Assembly (NCBI RefSeq): GCF_006636215.1
Contig: NZ_VIFM01000018.1
Coordinates: forward strand, 1 to 64,000
Length of the DNA stretch: 64,000 bases
From: Myxococcus llanfairpwllgwyngyllgogerychwyrndrobwllllantysiliogogogochensis
GTDB taxonomy: Bacteria > Myxococcota > Myxococcia > Myxococcales > Myxococcaceae
Reading direction: 5' to 3'
The notes beneath the pieces were generated by a model. The model worked only from the letters and a program-made list of their open reading frames with translations, was not told the origin of the DNA and made no database searches. Position numbers and translations under genes: made by a program. Of this stretch, positions 10,177 to 17,742 are shown piece by piece. The stretch's first letter is position 1, and every line of letters begins with the position of its first letter.

Positions 10177-11117
10177 GGGTGCTCATCCCGGGTATCGCCG
10201 GAGGTATCGCGCGCAAGCTGGCGCTGCGGCTGAAGCTCGCTGGCCACGACGTGGCGGGGGTGGACATCCGCCCGTGGGAGAACGCGCGGGAGGCGGGCAT
10301 CGAGGTGTTCCGGGGTGACGTGCGCAAGCGCGTGGCCGAGGACGTCTTCCGCCGCTGGCGCCCGGAGGCGGTGGTGCACATGGCCACCGTCACGGCCTTC
10401 ACGGTGCCGGGGGCGGAGCGGGGGCGCATCAACCTGGACGGCACCAAGGCGGTGTTCGACCACTGCGCGACGCACGGCGTGAAGCAGCTGCTCTTCGTGG
10501 GACGGCACACGTTCTACGGGGCGGCGCCGGACTCGCCGCTGTACCACTCCGAGGACGAGCCACCGCGCGCGCTGGAGGCCATCCCCGAGCTGGCGGACCT
10601 GGTGGCCGCCGACCTGTATGCGGCCACGGCGCTGTGGCGGCTGCCGGAGGTGACGACGGGGGTGCTGCGGCTGCCGTACACCCTGGGCGCGCCGGGCACG
10701 GGGACGCTGGCGTCGTTCCTCAAGGGCCGGCGGGTGCCGCTGGTGCTGGGGTATGACCCGCTGTTCCATGTGATGCAGGAAGAGGACGTGGTGACGGCGT
10801 TGCAGCTCGCGCTGGAGAAGAAGGTGCGGGGCATCTTCAACATCGCCGGGCCCGCGCCGATTCCGCTCTCCGTCATCGTGCGGGAGACGGGGCGCATGGG
10901 GATTCCGTTGCCGTCGCGGGTGTTGTCGTTCCTGTTGGGGCGAGCGGGCTTCCCTCGACTGTCGGTGGGGGCGCTGGACCACCTGCGTTATCCCATCGTC
11001 GTGGACAACCGACGCTTCCTGGAGGCGACGGGCTTCGAGTTCCAGCACAGCGTGGCGGACACGCTGCGCCTCTACCGTGAGGCGGCGCCGGTGCCCGTGT
11101 CGGGGGGGTGGCTCTAG
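10173..11117 (+). CDS. NAD-dependent epimerase/dehydratase-like extended SDR
   Basis: The 314-residue protein starts with a Rossmann-type nucleotide-binding segment (VLIPGIAGGIARKLA), an acidic residue after strand 2 (VAGVDIRP) and a VVHMATVTA segment as in UDP-sugar epimerases. Where family members carry YxxxK, this protein shows YAATA around residue 151, so the catalytic Lys seems missing. It may bind the cofactor without classical dehydrogenase chemistry, or use another base. It overlaps the acyltransferase by four bases, and the two likely work together on a lipid or lipid-linked substrate (inference). Confidence 0.78.
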   Translation: MRVLIPGIAGGIARKLALRLKLAGHDVAGVDIRPWENAREAGIEVFRGDVRKRVAEDVFRRWRPEAVVHMATVTAFTVPGAERGRINLDGTKAVFDHCATHGVKQLLFVGRHTFYGAAPDSPLYHSEDEPPRALEAIPELADLVAADLYAATALWRLPEVTTGVLRLPYTLGAPGTGTLASFLKGRRVPLVLGYDPLFHVMQEEDVVTALQLALEKKVRGIFNIAGPAPIPLSVIVRETGRMGIPLPSRVLSFLLGRAGFPRLSVGALDHLRYPIVVDNRRFLEATGFEFQHSVADTLRLYREAAPVPVSGGWL

Positions 11118-11184
11118 GGGTGCTCCGGAGGGCTCCGGGAGACATGCTAGCGTGGAGGTCCCCTCGTGCCGCGAGTTGGAGCCC

Positions 11185-12381
11185 ATGCCCTTGAAGCCCC
11201 TGCCCTTTTCCGCCCCATCGGTTCGCAGGTTGGAGCGCCCCTCGCTGGAGGAGCTCCGGGAGTGGCATTACCGGGAGCCCGTCATCGTGCGGGGGTTGCT
11301 GGAGGACTCGGGGCTGTTGGGGGAGCTGCGCTCGCGGTCGACGTTGGACGGCAAGCTGGCGGCGCTGGAGGCGCAGCTTGGGGAGCGCACGCACTACTTC
11401 TGCGTGCTGCCGCCGGAGGCGCGGGGGCAGTACCGGCCGAAGCTCGTCGAGGACCCTGCGGATGGGGCGGCGGTGATGCCGGAGCAGGGCACGTTCGCGG
11501 ACTTCGCGGGGCGCCTGAAGGCGGCGGTGGAGACGGGCGAGTACGTCTACATGCAGAACGGGATGCTGGAGCAGTCGCATGTCCGGGAGAAGCTGCGCTT
11601 CGACTTCCTGCGGTTCACCGAGCCGCGCGGGGTGGAGAGCAAGTTCTGGATTGGCTCGGATGGGCAGGTGGTGAACCTGCACTACGACGACTGCATCAAC
11701 TTCATCTGCATGTTCGAGGGCACCAAGCGGGTGACGATGTTCCCGCCGGAGCAGCTGGCGAACCTGTACCACGCGCCGTTCGACGTGCTGGCGGGAGGCG
11801 CGCCCACGACGAGCGTGGAGTTGTTGGACCTGGATTTGGAGCGGCATCCGCGGTTCCGCACGGCGATGGAGCATGCGTGTGTCGCGGTCGTCGAGCCCGG
11901 GGAGGCGCTGTTGATTCCGCCCTTCTGGTGGCACCACGTGGAGTCGTTCGGGGCGATGCATGTGATGGTGAACAGCTTCATCACGACGATTCCGTCCTCG
12001 GCGACGTTGGAGCTGTGGAAGGACCTGTCGGCGGGAATGAGGGCGCTGGCGAGGGCCACACCGGAGGAGCGGAGCCGGGAGCGGGACATCTTCCGGCGGC
12101 GCGTGTTCGGGAACGAGGAGGGTGGGGACACGTCACCGCTGGCGGAGCAGGCGCGCAAGACGTTCCAGGCACTGCCTCGCTCCTGGCGGGAGCACGTGGC
12201 CAGGTTGTGGGAGGCGTTCGCCTTCCAGGTGCATGGGACGCCGTTCGAGGCGACGCCGGGAGGGATTGAGGGACTCCTGGGGCGACAGGCGGGACAGCTC
12301 ACGCTCTACCCGAACGCCAACATGCTGGCGGAGATGCCGGATGTGCTGGAGCTGCCTCAGGGAGACCCGGACCCGCGGTAG
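11185..12381 (+). CDS. Cupin-8/JmjC-like Fe(II)/2-oxoglutarate oxygenase family protein
   Basis: The 398-residue protein has the first two metal ligands in LHYDD (H166 and D168) and a distal histidine in PFWWHHVES (H250 or H251), the 2-His-1-carboxylate layout of JmjC/FIH-type hydroxylases. The segment MFEGTKRVTMFPPEQ between them is typical of cupin-8 proteins, which hydroxylate proteins, tRNA or small molecules. The C-terminal 130 residues are not recognised. The ATG at 11185 is chosen because the cupin-like region starts soon after; earlier open frame lies in a spacer. It follows the epimerase-like gene by 67 bases. Confidence 0.83.
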   Translation: MPLKPLPFSAPSVRRLERPSLEELREWHYREPVIVRGLLEDSGLLGELRSRSTLDGKLAALEAQLGERTHYFCVLPPEARGQYRPKLVEDPADGAAVMPEQGTFADFAGRLKAAVETGEYVYMQNGMLEQSHVREKLRFDFLRFTEPRGVESKFWIGSDGQVVNLHYDDCINFICMFEGTKRVTMFPPEQLANLYHAPFDVLAGGAPTTSVELLDLDLERHPRFRTAMEHACVAVVEPGEALLIPPFWWHHVESFGAMHVMVNSFITTIPSSATLELWKDLSAGMRALARATPEERSRERDIFRRRVFGNEEGGDTSPLAEQARKTFQALPRSWREHVARLWEAFAFQVHGTPFEATPGGIEGLLGRQAGQLTLYPNANMLAEMPDVLELPQGDPDPR

Positions 12382-12413
12382 CAGGGGAGTCTCCGGCCCG
12401 ATTCGATTCGCGC

Positions 12414-12857
12414 ATGGACACGCTCAGTCCCAAGGAGCGAAGCGAACGAATGTCCCGCGTGCGCAACCGGGACACGAAACCGGAGCTGCGCGTCCGCCGA
12501 CTGGTCTCGGGCATGGGCTACCGATATCGCCTCCAGTACAAGAAAGTCCCAGGGCGCCCCGATCTCGCATTCCCCGGGAAGAAGAAGGCCATCTTCGTTC
12601 ACGGGTGCTTCTGGCACCGGCACCCGGAGACTGGCTGTCCTCTCGCCCGCCTACCAAAATCCCGGCTCGATTTTTGGATGCCCAAGCTGGATGGGAACCG
12701 CGCGCGCGATATTCGCAAACTCGAGGAGCTTCGGAATCTGGGGTGGTCGGCCCTCGTTGTCTGGGAGTGCCAGTTGCGCGACGAGGGCGTCCTGCGGGAA
12801 ATCATCCGCGAGTTTCTGGACACGCCTCGGAAACCCGGTCCGATTCCGTCCCCCTGA
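12414..12857 (+). CDS. vsr: Very short patch repair (Vsr-type) DNA mismatch endonuclease
   Basis: The 147-residue protein matches Vsr in length and layout: an N-terminal segment MSRVRNRDTKPELRVRR, then PGRPDLAF with D50, and HGCFWHRH with H63 and H68, matching the Mg-binding Asp and the two active-site His of the E. coli enzyme. Vsr nicks DNA at T:G mismatches left by deamination of 5-methylcytosine. It is followed 73 bases later by a cytosine-5 DNA methyltransferase, which would create exactly those lesions. The site it recognises presumably follows the methyltransferase. Confidence 0.93.
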   Translation: MDTLSPKERSERMSRVRNRDTKPELRVRRLVSGMGYRYRLQYKKVPGRPDLAFPGKKKAIFVHGCFWHRHPETGCPLARLPKSRLDFWMPKLDGNRARDIRKLEELRNLGWSALVVWECQLRDEGVLREIIREFLDTPRKPGPIPSP

Positions 12858-12930
12858 GGCGCGGGGTGGCGAGAGCCACGGCGCTCACGGTCCGACCAAA
12901 ACCCTCTTGCACTTCGAGGCCGGGATCGAC

Positions 12931-14169
12931 ATGGATACGCCCCCCATGAACTCCATCGAGCTGTTCACCGGCGCGGGTGGACTGGCCCTGGGCACGCACC
13001 AAGCCGGATTCCGCCACCGCGGCCTCGTCGAGTGGGACGAGGACGCCTGCGACACCCTGCGCAACAACGCGAGTGCGAACTCCGTTCCGGGCATCCAGCA
13101 CTGGAGAATCCACCACACCGACATTCGGCTTCTCTCCTTCGACATGTTCGGGAATGGAGATGTGGACCTCGTGGCGGGCGGGGCGCCTTGCCAGCCCTTC
13201 AGCCTGGGGGGGAAGCATCGCGCCCAGGATGACGCGCGGAACATGTTCCCCGAGTTCGTGCGCGCCGTGCGGGAGCTCCAGCCGCGCGCGTTCATTCTGG
13301 AGAACGTGAAGGGGCTCCTCCGGGCGAGCTTTCAGAACTACTTCGAGTACATCAAGCTGCACCTGACGTACCCGACCATCACGAAGAAGCGGACCGAGGA
13401 GTGGCCCGAGCATCGGACTCGGCTTGAGGACGTCCACACGCGAGGACGGTTTCAAGGTGTCAAATACAACGTCGTCACCCAGCTCTTGAACTCCGCCAAT
13501 TACGGAGTGCCGCAACAGCGGGAGCGCGTCTTCATCGTGGGCTTCCGCGCGGACACGGGGCTGGAGTGGCATTTCCCGGAGCCGACCCACAGCGAGGACG
13601 CACTCATCTGGGACAAGCAGGTCACGGGTGAGTACTGGAAGCGCCATGGTGTCCGGCAGCCGGCTTCGAGCAAGGCCTTCGCGCTCAGCGGCGTGCGGAT
13701 GCGCGACTTGGAGAACGGGCAGCCCATCCCAACGAAGCCCTGGGTGACGATTCGCGACGCCATCGCGGACATGCCCGAGCCGCGCGTGGACCGAGACGCG
13801 AAGGGCTTCGCGAACCACAAGCTCATGCCGGGCGCCAAGGTCTACCCAGGTCACACGGGAAGCCCGCTCGACATGCCGTCCAAGACCCTCAAGGCGGGTG
13901 TCCACGGCGTGCCCGGCGGCGAGAACATGATCTCCTTCGATGATGGCTCCGTGCGCTACCTCACCGTCCGAGAAGCGGCACGGGTCCAGACGTTCCCGGA
14001 CTCCTGGCGGTTTGAAGGCGCGTGGTCCGAGGTCATGCGGCAGCTCGGGAACGCGGTCCCGGTGGGCCTGGCGGCGGTGGTTGCACGCAGTGTCGCGTCC
14101 AAGCTCAAGTCCTCGGATGGCAAAGAGCCCTCTCCGACGGACGAACAACGCTCTGCGCCAGCACAATAA
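12931..14169 (+). CDS. DNA (cytosine-5)-methyltransferase of a restriction-modification system
   Basis: The 412-residue protein has the conserved cytosine-5 motifs in order: I (ELFTGAGGLALG), IV with catalytic C87 in GGAPCQPFSLGG, VI (ILENVKG), VIII (QQRERVFIVGF) and X (QLGNAVPVGLA). The region between VIII and X would hold the target recognition domain. The start MDTPPMNSIELF places motif I at the usual distance from the N-terminus. Neighbours are Vsr upstream and a GIY-YIG restriction enzyme of the Eco29kI kind downstream. Eco29kI recognises CCGCGG and its partner is a cytosine-5 enzyme, so the same specificity is possible here but not shown by the sequence. Confidence 0.95.
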   Translation: MDTPPMNSIELFTGAGGLALGTHQAGFRHRGLVEWDEDACDTLRNNASANSVPGIQHWRIHHTDIRLLSFDMFGNGDVDLVAGGAPCQPFSLGGKHRAQDDARNMFPEFVRAVRELQPRAFILENVKGLLRASFQNYFEYIKLHLTYPTITKKRTEEWPEHRTRLEDVHTRGRFQGVKYNVVTQLLNSANYGVPQQRERVFIVGFRADTGLEWHFPEPTHSEDALIWDKQVTGEYWKRHGVRQPASSKAFALSGVRMRDLENGQPIPTKPWVTIRDAIADMPEPRVDRDAKGFANHKLMPGAKVYPGHTGSPLDMPSKTLKAGVHGVPGGENMISFDDGSVRYLTVREAARVQTFPDSWRFEGAWSEVMRQLGNAVPVGLAAVVARSVASKLKSSDGKEPSPTDEQRSAPAQ

Positions 14170-14363
14170 CAAAGCGAGCTGAACTCGACGTTCGGTACAG
14201 GAACAAGCGAAGTTGTCGGTAAGGCGAGTCCGGATGCGATTGGAGACTCGGCGGTTCACTCTTACGGCACCAATATGATGCCTCGGCTCGCTCATGAATC
14301 CGGCCAAGGCACTCAATCCGCGGAATCAGAGAATTTCGAAACCGGGAGTGCTAGAATTTCCGC
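14170..14363. other. Low-GC spacer between methyltransferase and restriction genes
   Basis: This 194-base spacer is visibly poorer in GC than the flanking chromosome and holds no convincing gene. It contains one CCGCGG at 14318-14323, the sequence recognised by Eco29kI, and an A+T-rich stretch directly before the restriction gene. No controller-type repeated operator could be made out by eye. Confidence 0.5.
14352..14357 (+). promoter_or_regulatory. Possible -10 element (TAGAAT) of the restriction gene
   Basis: TAGAAT ends six bases before the GTG start at 14364, and no ribosome binding site precedes that GTG. If it is a real -10 box the mRNA would begin at or next to the start codon, a leaderless transcript. 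No good -35 hexamer is seen, so this is tentative. Confidence 0.25.
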
Positions 14364-15254
14364 GTGTCCTCATCAAAGCCCACGTTCTTCGCCACGGACT
14401 TCAAGCTCAGCATCACCAAGGCACTCGCCGACCAGCTCGCCGAAAAGCTGGACATCAACGATGGCCCATTACGAAAAGCGCCGCTCACCCAAGAGAATAT
14501 CAACAGCCTTGAGTCGCGCCCCGGCGTGTATCTATTGTTTCACAATGATCGACGAGTCTACGTCGGGAAGGCACAACAATCACTCCCGACCCGGCTTCTG
14601 AATCACCGAAGAAAACTAAGCGGTCGAAAGAATATTACCCTCGAAGAGATTAGCTTCGTCTGCCTCTATGTAGATGAGGATCTCGACGCCGCTGCCCCTG
14701 AACGACTTCTGATCAAGAAGTATCGACAGACAGGCGAAGCAACGGCCAATGGGGTTCCTTGGAATACGAACGGCTTTGGGAACAAGGACCCAGGCAAGAA
14801 TCGCGATACGAGCGAAGTCGCCGCGAACCATTTTGACGCGCAATATCCAATCAATCTGGCATTTAGAGTGCAGGGGCTCGAACTAGGGGACACGACGCTT
14901 GGCAAGTACCTCTCCCAGCTAAAATCCAACCTTCCCTACAATCTTCGCTTCGAGAAAAAGGCCCCAGCCACACAGGCATACAACGCGCGAGTACACGTTA
15001 CTCAGGCCATGCCAACCGCCCAAGAGGCTATTGATTTCGCGATTCGGGCGTTGCCTGAACAGTGGCAAGTGACGGCGCTTCCTGGCTACCTCATTCTCTA
15101 CCCCAATCCCAAACAAATACCATATCCGAGCGCTATTTATCGCTGGGTTCGAACGAGAGAGGGAGTCGACGCCCAAAGCCAGGAGATGAAAACTGCCCCC
15201 GTCGCCGAGTTCGACGAGCGCGAGACCGACCTGCTCGACGAAGACATCGACTGA
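14364..15254 (+). CDS. Type II restriction endonuclease, GIY-YIG family, Eco29kI-like
   Basis: The 296-residue protein carries a GIY-YIG nuclease domain: GVY with Y56, VYVG with Y66, R77 and H81 four residues apart, an acidic residue in APERLLIKK (E113), and Asn in VPWNTNG (N134). The order and the R-x3-H spacing fit the catalytic set known for Eco29kI. Flanking segments would hold the DNA-recognition insertions. It starts with GTG and lacks a ribosome binding site. Codon use and base composition are clearly A+T-richer than the neighbours, a sign of horizontal transfer. With the upstream cytosine-5 methyltransferase and Vsr it makes a complete type II restriction-modification set. All catalytic positions look intact. 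Confidence 0.88.
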   Translation: MSSSKPTFFATDFKLSITKALADQLAEKLDINDGPLRKAPLTQENINSLESRPGVYLLFHNDRRVYVGKAQQSLPTRLLNHRRKLSGRKNITLEEISFVCLYVDEDLDAAAPERLLIKKYRQTGEATANGVPWNTNGFGNKDPGKNRDTSEVAANHFDAQYPINLAFRVQGLELGDTTLGKYLSQLKSNLPYNLRFEKKAPATQAYNARVHVTQAMPTAQEAIDFAIRALPEQWQVTALPGYLILYPNPKQIPYPSAIYRWVRTREGVDAQSQEMKTAPVAEFDERETDLLDEDID

Positions 15255-15467
15255 CAAGCGCCTACCGCACGCGGCACGGCCCACGAATCAATGCCTGTTC
15301 CATGGGAGTAGGCCTCATCGCTGCCCGTAAGGGAGTCGTGTCCGACCCGTCCACGCAGGTTGTGCGCCATTGGATGGAGCCCGGCCCCTCGGCTTGCCAG
15401 CGGTGTCTGTGCGGGAGCAGGCTTCCATCCCAGCGTGACGGGTCCAGCTCAGGAGACCCGTGGGGGA
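15255..15467. other. Spacer between restriction module and three-gene ATPase module
   Basis: These 213 bases hold no supported gene, tRNA or clear terminator. GC content returns to the high chromosomal level across it, marking the edge of the low-GC restriction patch. AGGAG at 15451-15455 and GGGGGA just before 15468 precede the next start. Confidence 0.5.
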
Positions 15468-16730
15468 ATGGACTTGCTGTCACCGGCGGACACCGCGCTC
15501 CTGGACTCGCTGGACCGGCATGCCCGGCGGCGCGCGGAGGGTATCCCCACGTTGAGCGTCCTCGTCGGCCCTCAAGACCGCGCCATCCTCCTCTGGGATG
15601 AATGGCTTCACCGCAGCGGATTGAACGCCACCTCCTCGGGCAGCGAGGACCTTCGCACCGCCGTCTCCACCTGGGCCTCCGCCCTCGCCACCGAGCGCAA
15701 TCTCTCTCGTGACGCGGAGAGCTACGTCGTCCTCTCCCAACGCGCCTTCTCCCCTCGCGAGCTGCACTTCGAGGGCAAGACGCCCCACGAGCGCCACGTC
15801 CTCTTCGAGCGACTGGAACCTCCCCACTCAGAGCCCGTCACCTGGGCCCTGTGCCGACAGCTTCTCGTAGCCCCTTCGCCTGCCACGCCCGGCGAACTCT
15901 CCGCCGAGGTTCGCGAAGCCATCTCCCGCGACCCGCTCCGCATCCTCCACGCCCTCCTCTGCCTCATCCCCGAGGGCCGCGCCCCCGCCCTCCAACTCCG
16001 CGTCTCCCCTTCCGACGCGCGCAGCCTGCGCACGGCGACCGCCCTCTGCTCCGCGGCTCCCATGCTCCATGTCGCCTGCGTGCTGCCCCCCGACGCCCTC
16101 GGCGAACCGCGTGGCCGCAAGGAGTCTCATGCCCTCGCCATGCTGCGTGAGGGCCTGCTCGAACTCCCAGACCCCGGCAGCGTGTCCGCGCCAGTCGCCG
16201 TGACTTCCAACACGGTGCCGCACCCTCCCGCGCCACCACCCCGCACCTCGCGCAAGACTCCGCGCGCGAAGGACGACGAAGCCGAGCCCGTCCTCCTCGA
16301 ACGCTTCCGTGAAAGCGCGCAGGCCGTCCACGTCGCCCGACAGAAGGACGAAGCCCGCGCCCGCAGCAAGGCCGAGCGCTTCCTCTACAACAAGATCCTC
16401 CAGGTCCACCCCGCCACCCGGGGCCTCTTCGCCCTCAATGCCACCCTGGACCTCGGCGACGGCAGTCGCCCCCTCGAAGTGGACTTCCTCTGCCGTGAGC
16501 TCCGGCTCGCCGTGGAGATCGACGGCTACCACCACTTCCTCGACACCGAGCGCTTCCGCCGCGACAGACGCAAGGACCTCGCGCTCCAGCGCGCCGGATA
16601 TTGGGTCGTCCGCTTCCTCGAGGAGGACGTGGTTCCTCGCTACGAAGAGATTCTCAAGACAATCGAAACACTGATGGCCGCCCGGCAGCAAGAAGCCGCC
16701 TCGCAGAGGACAACGCATGGACAGCGCTGA
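15468..16730 (+). CDS. DUF559-type nuclease-domain protein (first gene of candidate defence module)
   Basis: The 420-residue protein has two parts. Residues 1-240 are mixed alpha/beta and not recognised. After a Pro/Arg-rich linker (about 245-275) comes a C-terminal restriction-endonuclease-like domain of the DUF559/MTES_1575 kind, with LEVDFLCRELRLAVEIDG at about 335-352 and a FLYNKIL segment before it. These supply the Asp and Glu expected of a PD-(D/E)XK core; Tyr-His-His follows. The closing VVRFLEEDV is also typical of DUF559 (Vsr-like fold). The ATG at 15468 follows a G-rich site. It overlaps the next gene by 14 bases, so the two are translated together. It probably cuts or nicks DNA as the effector; this is inferred. 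Confidence 0.75.
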   Translation: MDLLSPADTALLDSLDRHARRRAEGIPTLSVLVGPQDRAILLWDEWLHRSGLNATSSGSEDLRTAVSTWASALATERNLSRDAESYVVLSQRAFSPRELHFEGKTPHERHVLFERLEPPHSEPVTWALCRQLLVAPSPATPGELSAEVREAISRDPLRILHALLCLIPEGRAPALQLRVSPSDARSLRTATALCSAAPMLHVACVLPPDALGEPRGRKESHALAMLREGLLELPDPGSVSAPVAVTSNTVPHPPAPPPRTSRKTPRAKDDEAEPVLLERFRESAQAVHVARQKDEARARSKAERFLYNKILQVHPATRGLFALNATLDLGDGSRPLEVDFLCRELRLAVEIDGYHHFLDTERFRRDRRKDLALQRAGYWVVRFLEEDVVPRYEEILKTIETLMAARQQEAASQRTTHGQR

Positions 16731-17721
16731 CAACCGGTTGGCGGGACTCGCACTCACCTGGCTCGCTCCCCGCCCCCACCGCACCGGCACCCGAGCGGAA
16801 CTCGACAAGGCCCTTCGCCCCTTCGTGGAACACCGACTCAGCCGCGCCGAGTGGAAGACTCTCCTCGACTCCGTGCTGGAGCACCTGCTCCAAGAACAGC
16901 TCGTCACCCGGAAGAACAAAGCCGGCCTGGAGCTGACCAGCGCCGGCCTCACCCGCGTCCTCCAGTTCCTGCGCCTCGAACAGCTCCCCAAGGGCCTCAC
17001 CTGGAAGAAGCTCAAGGCCACGTACCTGCTCGCCAACAGCCTGGAGCTCACTCCGTCCAAGGCCGTGCTGACCCGACTCGCTGACGCCGATGGCGTGCGC
17101 GCCGCCGTACTCGGCCGGCAGTACCCCGCCGTGAGCGCGGGAGACCCTTCCCTCCCCCAGCTCCGCGACCGGCTCCTCTGGCGACAGCTCGGCGTCGACA
17201 CCGAGCGCCCCTTCTCCCTCGCCGCCGTACAGGCACACCTCCTCGGCAAGCTGCTCGGCACGGAGGTGAAGGACCCTCGCAAGGCCGTGGAGCAGCTCAC
17301 CGCCCGCGTCGCGGGAGCCACACGTGCCGACGCGGAAGCCGTGCGCCTGACGCTCCTGCGCAAGTGGTTCCTCCCCGAGCAGCCCGCTGTTCCCACCGTG
17401 GTGTCCACCGCGCCGACGACCTGGGACGCGAAGCCACCGGCCCCACGCACGGAGGACTTCGCCGACCACGTCCTCTCGGTGGCCCGAGCCCTGCCCACCG
17501 GCCGCTTCGGCCGCGACAAGGTGTTCATCTCCCACGTGTGGAAGGCCCTCCAGCCCGAGTGGCCCCACCGTGAGGCATTCGAGGCCGCGCTGCTGGAAGC
17601 CAACCGCACCCAGCGCCTGTCCCTGACTCGCGCCGACCTCGTCTCCGCCATGAACCCCACGGACGTCGCCGAGTCCGAGGTGCGCTCCTACGGCGCCAGC
17701 TTCCACTTCGTCGTCGTCTGA
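16717..17721 (+). CDS. Unrecognised 334-residue protein between nuclease and double ATPase
   Basis: I do not recognise the family. The first 100 residues look like a winged-helix region (AEWKTLLDSVLEHLLQEQL, then a strand pair and LTSAGLTRVLQFL). The middle is helical. The last 85 residues form another probable winged-helix with LSLTRADLVSAMN and a conserved-looking end SYGASFHFVVV. There is no signal peptide or membrane helix. Overlap with the nuclease gene and only 21 bases before the ATPase gene make a three-gene operon. A DNA-binding adaptor that links nuclease and ATPase is the simplest idea, but it is inference. Confidence 0.7.
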   Translation: MDSADNRLAGLALTWLAPRPHRTGTRAELDKALRPFVEHRLSRAEWKTLLDSVLEHLLQEQLVTRKNKAGLELTSAGLTRVLQFLRLEQLPKGLTWKKLKATYLLANSLELTPSKAVLTRLADADGVRAAVLGRQYPAVSAGDPSLPQLRDRLLWRQLGVDTERPFSLAAVQAHLLGKLLGTEVKDPRKAVEQLTARVAGATRADAEAVRLTLLRKWFLPEQPAVPTVVSTAPTTWDAKPPAPRTEDFADHVLSVARALPTGRFGRDKVFISHVWKALQPEWPHREAFEAALLEANRTQRLSLTRADLVSAMNPTDVAESEVRSYGASFHFVVV

Positions 17722-17742
17722 TTCGCCCTTCCAGGAGCGCGC

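Noticed and set aside
15255-15467. tRNA, CRISPR repeat or attachment site next to the low-GC restriction patch
   Set aside because: No cloverleaf, direct repeats or tRNA-end duplication could be seen by eye in the spacers on either side.
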